Shown here: positions 43,011 through 52,188 of the stretch, one piece after another
Position numbering within the stretch: the stretch's first letter is position 1
Layout: each line of letters begins with the position of its first letter
Source: Sulfuricaulis sp049587675
GTDB taxonomy: Bacteria > Pseudomonadota > Gammaproteobacteria > Acidiferrobacterales > Sulfurifustaceae
Assembly (NCBI RefSeq): GCF_049587675.1
Contig: NZ_JBAVEJ010000057.1
Span: 3,154 to 67,153 of the forward strand
DNA length: 64,000 nucleotides
Reading direction: 5' to 3'
Translations under genes and position numbers: made by a program
The notes under the pieces: model-generated
The model's database searches: none
Told to the model about the DNA's origin: nothing
Seen by the model: the letters and a program-made list of their open reading frames with translations, nothing else

Positions 43011-45025
43011 GAACCGTGATTGGCTGGCATCGAATACGAGTGCTAATAGCTACTCTTGGTGTATGCGGCATAATCGCCATGGCAGTGACGCTCGCCTACT
43101 CTCCGGGACTCCATGGCCCCTTTGTCTTCGACGACATTCCCAATATCGTACGCAATTCCGCGATTCAGCTTTCCACGCTCCACCCGTCATCGCTATACGA
43201 TGCGGTGGCAAACAGTCCAGGCAACGGACTTGGCCGGCCGCTGGCAGTACTCAGTTTTGCTATTAACTACTTCATCGCCGGAGATCTATCGAATACTTTC
43301 GCCTTCAAACTTACAAACCTGGCGATACACCTAACCAATGCAGCGTTGGTGTACTGGTTCGTTCTGCTCCTGCTGAGACAGACGGTGAAAATAAATCCGA
43401 CGTTAATCAGCACACGCTGGCTGCCGACACTCGTCGCAGCTCTGTGGGCGCTCCACCCGTTAAACCTGACCTCTGTGCTTTACGTGGTACAGCGGATGAC
43501 CTCCCTGTCTGCGCTGTTCGTGCTCCTGGGGATGATTTTGTTCCTCCATGGACGCCAGCGTGTACATGAACAGAAACAATACGGGATGGCGCTGATCGTG
43601 GGTGGGTGGTTGACGGGGCTGATTCTTGGTACGGGGGCAAAAGAAACTGCCGTATTGATACTCCTGTACATTCCGCTAACAGAGTACATCTTCTTTTCCC
43701 GTACGGATTTCCGCACTGCCGCTGGGATGCCCCTGCGTGCCTTCTATGGACTAGCAATCATCCTGCCATTGCTGGCGATACTGGCTTGGGTGCTTACGCA
43801 TCCCGAGCTTGTCCAGGAATCTTACAAGATACGGAACTTCGATATGACGGCGCGGCTGCTGACCGAGCCGCGGGTATTGTGGTATTACCTATACCTATTA
43901 TTTATTCCTAACATCACCGAGTTCAGTCTTTTTCATGATGATATTCCGATCAGTACCGGCCTGTTCACACCGTGGACCACGTTACCGGCCATCTTGACGC
44001 TGCTAGCCCTGACCGCGGCAGCCTTCGTGGGGAGAAAGAAATATCCGATATTCAGCTTCGCGGTGCTGTGGTTCCTCGTTGGGCACAGCCTGGAGTCGAG
44101 TTTTTTGCCGCTCGAGATAGCGCACGAACATCGCAATTATCTTCCTGCCATTGGGCCGTTAATGGCCGCTGTTTATGCGCTGGGCGCCGCTTTTTCTGGC
44201 CGGAATCGGATATTTCTAACAGTGTGCGCGACACTAACGATCGCTCTGGCAAGCGTCACGTTTCTTCGTGCTCAGACGTGGGCCGGCGAAGAACAACTAA
44301 TCGTAACCATAGCCCAAAATCATCCTCGCTCGGCCAGCGCACAGGCAATGCTTGCAGAACTGTGCGCCGTACGCAAAGGGGATTTGATCCAGGCTCAACG
44401 ATACTACGAGGCCGCGGCCGCGCTTGATCCCAACGAAATCAGCTATTCCATCAGAATGCTGATTAATGAAGTGAAAATATCATCTCTCGATACGAATGCT
44501 AGCGGAAAAATGTCAAGCCTCGTCGAACCAGGTCAATTACACGCCATACTTTCGACTCAGCGTCGTAACCAGATTAAGGACCATTTGTCCCGCAAAGCGC
44601 CAACGGCAACGACAATGCTTACCCTCGACGACCTGGCTTCACGCTTCACACAAGCACCGCTCCTATATCATGATCTATATCCCTACGCCGCCGAGTGGTA
44701 CCAGGCGATACTGAATAATCCCAACGTCTCACGTGATATACATGCGGCAACCGTGATCCATCTTTTCGAAATCAGCACAGCCGTGGGCGATCATGCAACC
44801 GCACTGAATACCGTAGTGACCGCAAGATTACATGACCCTGCTGAGCCCAGCTATGCTTTGATGGAAGCCGATGCCAGAATCGCGCTGCGCCAGTTCGAGA
44901 GAGCTGAAGAAATACTTCTACCCATCAAACGGAACCCAAATAGCTCCTCAGCGGATACCATGAATGACGTCGATATCCTTCTCACAAAAATCCGAGCCAG
45001 GCGCGGAAATCGCATAAAGCCTTAA
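43007..45025 (+). CDS. TMTC-like membrane glycosyltransferase with TPR-like tail, copy 2
   Basis: 672 residues. The start is TTG 43007 overlapping the stop of copy 1, or GTG 43016 three codons later. It has the same plan as copies 1 and 3: FDD in the first loop (41-43), LGRPLAVLSFAINYF, 'ALHPLNLTSVLYVVQRM', KETAVLIL, RVLWYYLYL, FHDDI, and HEHRNYLPAIGPL at the end of the membrane part. The soluble tail has helical repeat character ('AMLAELCAVRKGDLIQAQRYYEAAAALDPNE'). Overlap with copy 1 shows an operon. Sequence divergence from copy 1 is large outside the motifs, so the duplication is old and the copies may differ in sugar or acceptor. Confidence 0.63.
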   Translation: MRTVIGWHRIRVLIATLGVCGIIAMAVTLAYSPGLHGPFVFDDIPNIVRNSAIQLSTLHPSSLYDAVANSPGNGLGRPLAVLSFAINYFIAGDLSNTFAFKLTNLAIHLTNAALVYWFVLLLLRQTVKINPTLISTRWLPTLVAALWALHPLNLTSVLYVVQRMTSLSALFVLLGMILFLHGRQRVHEQKQYGMALIVGGWLTGLILGTGAKETAVLILLYIPLTEYIFFSRTDFRTAAGMPLRAFYGLAIILPLLAILAWVLTHPELVQESYKIRNFDMTARLLTEPRVLWYYLYLLFIPNITEFSLFHDDIPISTGLFTPWTTLPAILTLLALTAAAFVGRKKYPIFSFAVLWFLVGHSLESSFLPLEIAHEHRNYLPAIGPLMAAVYALGAAFSGRNRIFLTVCATLTIALASVTFLRAQTWAGEEQLIVTIAQNHPRSASAQAMLAELCAVRKGDLIQAQRYYEAAAALDPNEISYSIRMLINEVKISSLDTNASGKMSSLVEPGQLHAILSTQRRNQIKDHLSRKAPTATTMLTLDDLASRFTQAPLLYHDLYPYAAEWYQAILNNPNVSRDIHAATVIHLFEISTAVGDHATALNTVVTARLHDPAEPSYALMEADARIALRQFERAEEILLPIKRNPNSSSADTMNDVDILLTKIRARRGNRIKP

Positions 45026-45063
45026 CCAAGTCAGGACTGCTGTTGTCGCGAGAAACCGCCTAA

Positions 45064-47124
45064 ATGTCGATCAACTTACCTAGAGCTGAAAACCACGCGA
45101 TAAGACGCGGCCTCATTACCGTCTTTTATCTTGCGGCAATTCTGCTCGTTGTCTACTTGGCCTATCTGCCCGGGCTGCAAGGCCCTTTCGTTCTCGACGA
45201 TGCCGAGAATATCTCTCGTGACCCCTCCATCGCGATAAGGGAACTCAACTGGGAAGGAATACGACAGGCGTTGGGCGCCGATGAACGGGCACCTCTCAAG
45301 CGTCCGCTGGCTGCATTGACCTTCGCCTTGAACTATTACTGGGCGGGAGGATTCGACGCAACCTGGTATTTCAAGGTCATCAATCTCGCCATCCACGCCA
45401 TCAACAGCGTGCTGGTATACGGCGTTGCATACCTTCTGTTGTTGTCGCCACGACCGCGTGAAACACTGACGCAACCTCAAAGACAGGCTGTGGCACTCCT
45501 CGGGACGGCATTATGGGCCATCCACCCGATCCAGCTGACAAACGTATTGTACGTAGTACAGCGAATGAACAGCCTCGCAACATTGTTCATACTCTTGGGG
45601 TTGATACTGTTCATGCTGGGACGACAGCGATTATCTGCTTCGCCGGTGAAGGCGCTTTGGTTAATGTCCATCGGGGCCATTGGGGGTATGACGCTGGGCA
45701 TTGCTGCAAAGGAAAATGCAGCATTAATTCCTCTTTATCTTCTTGTCATTGAGTACACACTTTTTTCGAGGAATGGCCTGGACAAACGGACACGACATCA
45801 TCTTTATGCGTTTTACGCATTCAGTATTGCAATACCGGCGGCGGTCTTCGTCACCTACATTGCCACCCATCCCAAATTCATTGCGGACGCATTTTCAACA
45901 AGACAATTCACAGCATACGAACGGCTACTGACGGAAACACGCGTTTTATGGTATTACGTCAGTCTTCTGCTTGTTCCGAGCACGAACCGGCTCAGTCTGT
46001 TCCACGACGACATCTTGCAAAGCCATGGTCTTTTCGATCCGTTCTCGACATTTTTTGCCGTATGCGGGATTGCGGCTACGCTGGTGTTCTCGTTACTTTA
46101 TGCGAAACGGATTCCTCTCGTCGCATTCGCTATATTGTGGTTTCTGGTCGGACACAGCATGGAATCCACGGTTATTGATCTCGAACTCGTCTACGAACAT
46201 CGCAATTATCTGCCAAGCCTAGGCCCACTCCTCGCTTTCGCGTACGGGCTGATTGTGCTCACAAAGATCGGATCTTCGAGCAAAATACTGTGGTACGGAA
46301 GCGCAATAATATTGGTAGTAATTCTTGGAATCAGCACGTGGGTCCGCGCCGATTCCTGGAAAAACATCCATACATTCGCCGTCACCGAAGCACAACATCA
46401 TCCCATGTCAGAGCGCGCCAACGACTTCGCCGCACGTGTTAGTCTTGTAGAAAACCACGATATCGGCGAAGCTCTGAAATATACACTGCAAGGTCTGAAA
46501 GCGGCGCCGAGGGAGGTCGGATTTTGGATCGACCTGAAAGTCTTATTAGCGTTGCTTCCGTCTCAGTATAATTATATTTCCGTCGCTAACTTATCCATAC
46601 CTCCTGAACTTACCGCTCACGAGACAATTCCGCGGCTGCTTCGCGAAATGCCCGTATCCGTCCATGGCGTTGTTTCGCTTGAAAACCTGCGGCGGTGCGT
46701 GGTAATGCCTCCACATCCGTGCATATCAATACGCGAAATGGCTGCACAGTGGATTATTTTGGCTGCGGATGAATCACAAACTTCGCACGACTACCGCGGG
46801 ATACTCGCTGCAAACGCCGCGCAAATTCTCGCCTACACTGGTGACAATATGCGGGCGTACGAATACATGAATCGCGCCTCGGCAGCACTTCCGGATTTAA
46901 TGTCGTATAAGCTTGCAAAAGCGGAATATCTGCTGAAACTGGGATGCCCTGACCAAGCCAGGCCTGTGATCGAGCAGCTTGAGCAGATGAAACAGAGAAA
47001 GAATACGAACAATTTGACAAATCAGACTTCACTGACCCGGCTGAAGGAAGTCTACAGCGCCTTGTTGAAGCAAGGCTCCGATACGACAGACTCGAGGCAT
47101 TTATGCTATAAATTAGATAAATAA
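45064..47124 (+). CDS. TMTC-like membrane glycosyltransferase with helical-repeat tail, copy 3
   Basis: 686 residues, 38 bases after copy 2. First-loop motif LDD (44-46), then LKRPLAALTFALNYY, 'AIHPIQLTNVLYVVQRM', KENAALIPL, RVLWYYVSL, FHDDI and YEHRNYLPSLGPLL. The tail (from about residue 450) is helical with weaker TPR character and contains 'AAQILAYTGDNMRAYEYMNRASAALPD'. It is the most diverged copy. By family (GT-C fold with TPR, as in eukaryotic TMTC1-4) it would use polyprenyl-phosphate-linked sugar made by the adjacent GT2. No such activity has been shown for this protein. Confidence 0.63.
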   Translation: MSINLPRAENHAIRRGLITVFYLAAILLVVYLAYLPGLQGPFVLDDAENISRDPSIAIRELNWEGIRQALGADERAPLKRPLAALTFALNYYWAGGFDATWYFKVINLAIHAINSVLVYGVAYLLLLSPRPRETLTQPQRQAVALLGTALWAIHPIQLTNVLYVVQRMNSLATLFILLGLILFMLGRQRLSASPVKALWLMSIGAIGGMTLGIAAKENAALIPLYLLVIEYTLFSRNGLDKRTRHHLYAFYAFSIAIPAAVFVTYIATHPKFIADAFSTRQFTAYERLLTETRVLWYYVSLLLVPSTNRLSLFHDDILQSHGLFDPFSTFFAVCGIAATLVFSLLYAKRIPLVAFAILWFLVGHSMESTVIDLELVYEHRNYLPSLGPLLAFAYGLIVLTKIGSSSKILWYGSAIILVVILGISTWVRADSWKNIHTFAVTEAQHHPMSERANDFAARVSLVENHDIGEALKYTLQGLKAAPREVGFWIDLKVLLALLPSQYNYISVANLSIPPELTAHETIPRLLREMPVSVHGVVSLENLRRCVVMPPHPCISIREMAAQWIILAADESQTSHDYRGILAANAAQILAYTGDNMRAYEYMNRASAALPDLMSYKLAKAEYLLKLGCPDQARPVIEQLEQMKQRKNTNNLTNQTSLTRLKEVYSALLKQGSDTTDSRHLCYKLDK

Positions 47125-47141
47125 ACTTGGTCTAGAAAATT

Positions 47142-48002
47142 ATGTCGCAAGACGTATCGATTATTATCCCTGCAAAAAACGAGTTCGCCAGTTTGTGTCT
47201 CCTTCTGCCTGCATTGCGGAAAAACCACCCCGGCGCAGAAATCATTGTGGTAAGTGACGGTTCGACGGACGATACCGAAAAAGTCTGTGTCACACATAAT
47301 GTCGTGTTGCTGAAACATCCATACAGTATGGGCAACGGCGCGGCAGTAAAATCTGGCGCGCGCGCCGCCCATGGAAAAATTCTGGTCTTCATGGATGCCG
47401 ATGGGCAACACAACCCCGAAGACATACCCAGATTGCTGTCTAAATTGCAAGAAGGTTATGACATGGTTGTAGGGGCGCGCCATAGTAATTCACAGGCGAG
47501 TCTGGGCAGGTCATATGCCAATAAGATATACAATTGGTTGGCGAGTTGGATGGTTGGGCAAAAGATTGATGATTTGACCTCGGGATTCAGGGCTGTGCAT
47601 GCTGATAAGTTTCGTCAGTTTCTTTATCTGCTGCCGAACGGATTTTCCTATCCCACAACCATTACCATGAGTTTCTTCCGTGCTGGTTTTACTGTCACTT
47701 ACGTTCCGATCTTCGCCGGCCGGCGTGAAGGAAAAAGCCATGTTCGCATCGTGCACGACGGTGTGCGTTTTCTGCTCATTATATTCAAGGTCGGCACCCT
47801 GTACGCACCGCTGAAGTTCTTTTTCCCGATCAGCCTTGGGTTCTTTTTTACCGGCCTGTTTTATTATCTCTACACATTCATCAGTTACCGGCATTTCACC
47901 AATATGAGTGCGTTGCTGTTTATCACCTCCGTACTGGTATTCCTTATCGGGCTGGTTTCCGAACAGATTACCGTCCTGAATTATAAGGACAGCGAAAAAT
48001 AA
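47142..48002 (+). CDS. GT2 glycosyltransferase, polyprenyl-phosphate sugar synthase-like
   Basis: 286 residues. The N-terminal GT-A domain has 'VSIIIPAKNE', 'VVSDGSTDDTEKV', the metal-binding FMDADGQHNPEDI (DAD) and 'DLTSGFRAVHADKF', the dolichol-phosphate-mannose-synthase pattern. Two C-terminal transmembrane helices (about 218-240 and 252-272) anchor it. In the family it moves a sugar from a nucleotide donor to a polyprenyl phosphate, the donor used by GT-C enzymes. It lies 17 bases after copy 3, which supports a joint pathway. Confidence 0.85.
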   Translation: MSQDVSIIIPAKNEFASLCLLLPALRKNHPGAEIIVVSDGSTDDTEKVCVTHNVVLLKHPYSMGNGAAVKSGARAAHGKILVFMDADGQHNPEDIPRLLSKLQEGYDMVVGARHSNSQASLGRSYANKIYNWLASWMVGQKIDDLTSGFRAVHADKFRQFLYLLPNGFSYPTTITMSFFRAGFTVTYVPIFAGRREGKSHVRIVHDGVRFLLIIFKVGTLYAPLKFFFPISLGFFFTGLFYYLYTFISYRHFTNMSALLFITSVLVFLIGLVSEQITVLNYKDSEK

Positions 48003-48006
48003 AAAG

Positions 48007-48798
48007 ATGTCCGGGGAAAATAAGGGGTCCATATTCGACTTTCTAGTGACGCCCGCGCCGCGTTACCTGATGCGGCTCGCACTGATCGAACAACTGGTAA
48101 TGCGACTGCCGACCGGCGTTCGGTCTTTTCTTGAAATTGGTCCTGGCATGGGCGATACGAGTTTATATCTCAGCCAGTGTTTTCCCGAAGCCGACGGGAC
48201 GTTGCTCGATTTCTCTGACGATTGTATGGATATACTTCGTCAACGCACCGCCAATAAATCGCGTCTGCGGTTGATGACGGGTGATTTCATGGGCATGACG
48301 CGAGAAAAACATTACGATCTGATCGTCGCGTGCGAAGTGCTCGAACATATTCGAGACGACAAGGCGGCACTCGGCATCATCTCCGAGCTGTTGTCTCCCG
48401 GCGGCTACTTCATCTTTTCCGCGCCGGCCTTTATGCGAAAGTGGCAACACGTCGATGAGTATGCCGGACACTATCGGCGTTACGAGCGCGCCGAACTCAT
48501 CGAAAAGTTCACGGCCAGCGGTCTTCACATCGACACGTTGTGGTGCTTCGGCTTCCCGATCACACAGCTACTTTACCCTCTGCGGGAACTCTATTACGGC
48601 ATGTCGCGCCGAAGGCAACATCTATCGAAAGAAGATGCTACCAAGCGTAGCGGCATCGAACGACCGCTTATCGGCAGAACCCGCGCAATATTGTTGGCAC
48701 ACCTGCTCCGACCTTTTTATTTCTTGCAAAACTGCGTGAAGCATACGGATTTAGGCGACGGCTTTCTTGTTTTGGCGCAAAAGGGACGCCCGGCATGA
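48007..48798 (+). CDS. Class I SAM-dependent methyltransferase
   Basis: 263 residues. SAM-binding motif I is 'FLEIGPGMGDTSLYL' near residue 41, an acidic residue ends strand 2 (GTLLDFSDD), and motif post-III is 'LLSPGGYFIFSAPAFMRKWQHVDEYAGHYRRY'. The last segment matches methyltransferases of polysaccharide clusters. Substrate unknown, perhaps a sugar or a lipid-linked intermediate. It begins four bases after the GT2 gene and overlaps the next gene (ATGA). Confidence 0.82.
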   Translation: MSGENKGSIFDFLVTPAPRYLMRLALIEQLVMRLPTGVRSFLEIGPGMGDTSLYLSQCFPEADGTLLDFSDDCMDILRQRTANKSRLRLMTGDFMGMTREKHYDLIVACEVLEHIRDDKAALGIISELLSPGGYFIFSAPAFMRKWQHVDEYAGHYRRYERAELIEKFTASGLHIDTLWCFGFPITQLLYPLRELYYGMSRRRQHLSKEDATKRSGIERPLIGRTRAILLAHLLRPFYFLQNCVKHTDLGDGFLVLAQKGRPA

Positions 48799-50000
48799 GC
48801 TCGCGGCAAGACGCACAGTCAATTCAGCGGGAGCCTGCTAACATCACAATTCTGGGAGTACACGTCAAGTCCACAGGGTATCCTAACGTCACCTTCCGGA
48901 TACGTGACCTGAAACAATCATCCCAGTTGCGGACGCGAGAAATCAATTTCCCGTTTCGCGCTGAGACATCGCACCATGAGAACCGTTCACGCGCATGGAA
49001 GCCGCTGCGATTACTGTGGACTGTCTTGCGGTTGACCTACGCACACCTGGGTATTTTCCTCGCGTACTTTTGGCATGGGCGCCCAAACAGGCTTTATATC
49101 CCCTATCCGTCTGTTCTCGTGCTTTTTTGTCTGTCACTGCTGCCGAAAGCCTGGCGACCCACATATATAGTGGCGGACTGTTTCATATCCCTCTATGACA
49201 CGGCTGTAACGGACAGAGGGCTGATCTCTTCCCGTTCCTGGGCGGCGCGCGCGCTGAAATCCCTGGAGTCCCGCGCCTATCGAATCGCGGATGTTATTGT
49301 CGTTGATACGGATTTGAACGCCAGTTACTTCAGGGAAACCTTCAGGCTCACGCCATCCAAGGTGATAGCGCTGCCACTAAGTATCGACGAATCGGTCTTT
49401 CGACCATCCCCCTACCTGCCGAGCGGCGACTCGTGCAACGTACTGTTCATCGGCACCTTTGTGCCGTTGCAGGGGGCAGACGTTATCGCGCGGGCAGCTG
49501 TTATCCTGCGGGAGCGCCGCGACGTGCAGTTTCGATTCATCGGTTCCGGCCAAACGGCGGACGCCGTGGAGCGCATTTTCGCGGGTGGGCGGCCGGAGAA
49601 CGTCGAGTGGATAACTCAGTGGGTGGACAGTGAGCGCCTCGCGGAAGAAATCCGAAAAGCTGATATTTGCTTGGGAATTTTCGGCACGGGCTCAAAGGCG
49701 CAACGCGTCTGGCCACTCAAGAACTATGCATATATGGCCATCGGGCGCGCCATAATCACCGGGGACAGCCTGTTCAGCAGGCGCATGCTGCAAGAGTCGG
49801 ATTTCGCGCCGTTCCTGACTGTGCCACACGGTGACCCCGCAGCGCTGGCCGCCGCTATTGTCACTCTCGCGCAGGATCCTGAGCGAAGAAAAGACTACGC
49901 TAAAAACGCCCGCCTTTTCTACGACAGGAATTTATGCTCGCGCATTGCGCGTAAGCAGCTTGTCTCGCATCTGGTCTGCGCCTCCAGCGATGATTTATGA
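48795..50000 (+). CDS. GT4-type glycosyltransferase
   Basis: 401 residues with a GT-B fold. The N-terminal half is variable and contains a membrane-associating stretch. The C-terminal donor domain has 'SCNVLFIGTFVPLQGADVIARAA', 'VQFRFIGSGQTADAVERIF' and 'GSKAQRVWPLKNYAYMAIGRAII', the usual GPGTE-region equivalent. It would add a sugar from a nucleotide donor on the cytoplasmic side. Overlaps the methyltransferase gene by four bases. Confidence 0.78.
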   Translation: MSSRQDAQSIQREPANITILGVHVKSTGYPNVTFRIRDLKQSSQLRTREINFPFRAETSHHENRSRAWKPLRLLWTVLRLTYAHLGIFLAYFWHGRPNRLYIPYPSVLVLFCLSLLPKAWRPTYIVADCFISLYDTAVTDRGLISSRSWAARALKSLESRAYRIADVIVVDTDLNASYFRETFRLTPSKVIALPLSIDESVFRPSPYLPSGDSCNVLFIGTFVPLQGADVIARAAVILRERRDVQFRFIGSGQTADAVERIFAGGRPENVEWITQWVDSERLAEEIRKADICLGIFGTGSKAQRVWPLKNYAYMAIGRAIITGDSLFSRRMLQESDFAPFLTVPHGDPAALAAAIVTLAQDPERRKDYAKNARLFYDRNLCSRIARKQLVSHLVCASSDDL

Positions 50001-50147
50001 CCCTGCCTCAGCGCGAGTGAAGATCAACTTATCTGCAATGCGCTTCAAGCCCGGTCGTGCACCCTTCACTTGGTGCTCAGATACAGAAGAATCAGGCGCG
50101 AAGGGAAGCGACGTCGAAAAATCATTTCTGCTTCCAGGGTTGTGGCA

Positions 50148-51089
50148 ATGAAGTTCGCATTCATACTGCTTAAACTGGCTATCACGGCTTCGCTGTGTTA
50201 CTGGTTGTTCTCCAGCGTCGACACAAAGACGTTGCAGGTTAATTTGATGCAGCTCGGTGCGATTCCAATTTTAGCTGGGGTACTGCTTCATTTCGTGGTC
50301 TATTTGCTCGGCGCATTCCGCTGGTGGATGCTCCTGAGACACACACATACCGCCACACCTTTCTACAAAGCGTTTCCCAGTTATTATCTCGGGGTGTTCT
50401 TCAACAACCTTTTACCGACAGGCCTCGGGGGCGACACCGTGCGCATTCTTCACCTGCGCGTACGTGGCATAAGCACGAAAGCGCTCGTGAGTTCGACTAT
50501 CATGGATCGTGCTATCGGGTTATCGAGCGTGGCAATTTTGGGTTTATGCGGCGCACTTATTTCCGAGGAGCTAGGCATCTCCAGCCACACAAAGTCGGTT
50601 CTGATTACGCTCTTCGCGGTCGGGCTGTTGAGCGTCGGCCTGATGTGGTCTAACCGCTGTGTCCAGTTTGTCGGGAACTTGGCACTGAAATACCGCCACA
50701 CGCGAGTACGCGCATGGCTCCTGGATATTGTCCTTACCTGCTACTCCTACCGCACCACGAAATCACGCATTGCGGTTGCCTATGCATTATCTGCCGTCGG
50801 ACAAAGTTTGATTACTTTGGTCTATTATATACTTGGTCGCGGACTGGGCCTTGATATCTCGGTCGCCACTTATTTCGTCGCCATACCGGCCGTATTCCTG
50901 GCGGCGAGCGTGCCGGTTTCAATCGGCGGTCTTGGTATTAGAGAAGGTACGCTCGTCGGTATGTTGGTCGCCGCCGGCACAAACCTGCAACTCGCCATCA
51001 GCCTTTCCCTTGTGTACCTCCTGGTGCTGTGGCTATCCGCGTTGCCGGGCGCTCTCGTCCTGTTATTCGGCCGTACAAGAAAAAAATAA
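50148..51089 (+). CDS. YbhN/AglD-type membrane protein (LPG-synthase TM family)
   Basis: 313 residues from ATG 50148 with about eight transmembrane helices. Family hallmarks: 'FFNNLLPTGLGGDTVRILHLR' (GGD-x-VR) and 'ASVPVSIGGLGIREGTLVGML'. Related proteins occur in glycosylation clusters and have been proposed as flippases for polyprenyl-phosphate sugars or as part of transferases. That would suit this locus, carrying the GT2 product across the membrane to the GT-C enzymes, but it is inference. Confidence 0.75.
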   Translation: MKFAFILLKLAITASLCYWLFSSVDTKTLQVNLMQLGAIPILAGVLLHFVVYLLGAFRWWMLLRHTHTATPFYKAFPSYYLGVFFNNLLPTGLGGDTVRILHLRVRGISTKALVSSTIMDRAIGLSSVAILGLCGALISEELGISSHTKSVLITLFAVGLLSVGLMWSNRCVQFVGNLALKYRHTRVRAWLLDIVLTCYSYRTTKSRIAVAYALSAVGQSLITLVYYILGRGLGLDISVATYFVAIPAVFLAASVPVSIGGLGIREGTLVGMLVAAGTNLQLAISLSLVYLLVLWLSALPGALVLLFGRTRKK

Positions 51090-51203
51090 CACATAATTCC
51101 ACCCTGCCACTGTTCCCAATGGAAGCCAAAATAATTGACGCGTTTATTACTGAACTGCCAATTCAGCCAATACACCTGCAGGCAGGTTGGCGTTGCTGGA
51201 AAA

Positions 51204-51464
51204 TCATGCAGCACTCAACACTTTGAGCGAATTCTGAAGCCTATCCGCCGGATAATAGAATCTGCTGAAGCTAGGGCATGCAAAACCCAGTAAATAGAAG
51301 TACCGGCAGTTCGTTTCATTCAGATAGGACCTGAACGCAGCATCATCAAGATACTCACAGCGTCGAATCATACTAATACGGTTCGCATAAAAAGCGACAA
51401 CCGATGGTTTAATGCTATATATGCAGGAACCTACTGGCACTATGTCCACGATTTGACGCAGGCT
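51204..51464 (-). pseudogene. C-terminal remnant of a GT-C (ArnT-like) glycosyltransferase
   Basis: About 87 codons with no N-terminal part. The segment LRQIVDIVPVGSC followed by IYSIKPSVVAFYANR and 'YLNETNCRYFYLLGFACPSFS' looks like the periplasmic C-terminus of GT39/GT83-type enzymes. The frame runs into the end of the methyltransferase gene, where all membrane helices are missing, so this appears to be a truncated relic. The gap from 51090 to 51203 holds nothing else visible. Confidence 0.4.
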
Positions 51465-52182
51465 ATTTCCAGAGAAACAACAGCAAGTTGGAAGTCAGCC
51501 CCCATAATTTGATGCTGTCTACCTTAGCTTTGGCAGGACCTAATTCTAGGACAATACGATGCAGGTCCGCTCGGCTGAGTAGATTCAGGTTCTCTTCCCG
51601 GGAGAAAAATTCTCTTCCGCTGTTACGCATCAAACACCTGAAATAGCGCTTCGGCAACCAATGCACCAGAGGCAGAACCGTGTGGAATTCCACCGGAAAC
51701 CATCGGTTCGGCGTAGTGATGCAGACACCGTGGCGGGCAACCCTGTAAAGCTCGGCCACGAAACGTTTTTGGTTCTCCTCGCTGCCCACATGCTCCAAGA
51801 CCGCACTTGAATGGACAAAATCAAATTCACTTTCGGCAAATGGCAGATGACAGCCGTTTGCCGAGACAAAGGTGACGCCCGGATAGAGGCCTTCCAAGAA
51901 ACTTGCGTCAGTCACTCCAACCGCGGTGATCATGTCCTTGTAGGGGTACCACGCTTCCAGATAATTCGAGGATTCATAGCTACGGTCGCTGGTTACACCA
52001 ACATCCAGCAAGGTCTTATGTCGATCGATGGACATAGTGTGCAGGAAGCGCCGAAACATGCGTCGCCTCACTCTGGTTGCCACCCTGACGGCCAAAGAGT
52101 CAGCGGCTGCGACGTTGTACTGCGCATTAGGTTCTTGATTCAAGGGATCTCCGAACGCATACGAACATGATAAAGACATCAC
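51463..52182 (-). CDS. Class I SAM-dependent methyltransferase
   Basis: 239 residues. Motifs: 'KTLLDVGVTSDRSYESSNYLE', 'VSANGCHLPFAESEFDFVHSSAVLEHVG' and 'ARHGVCITTPNRWFPVEFHTVLPLVHWLP'. These match methyltransferases paired with GT2 genes in surface-glycan clusters. It starts six bases after the GT2 gene at 52189, on the strand opposite to the main cluster, so these two form their own unit. Substrate unknown. Confidence 0.8.
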   Translation of the reverse strand: MMSLSCSYAFGDPLNQEPNAQYNVAAADSLAVRVATRVRRRMFRRFLHTMSIDRHKTLLDVGVTSDRSYESSNYLEAWYPYKDMITAVGVTDASFLEGLYPGVTFVSANGCHLPFAESEFDFVHSSAVLEHVGSEENQKRFVAELYRVARHGVCITTPNRWFPVEFHTVLPLVHWLPKRYFRCLMRNSGREFFSREENLNLLSRADLHRIVLELGPAKAKVDSIKLWGLTSNLLLFLWK

Positions 52183-52188
52183 GCCCCT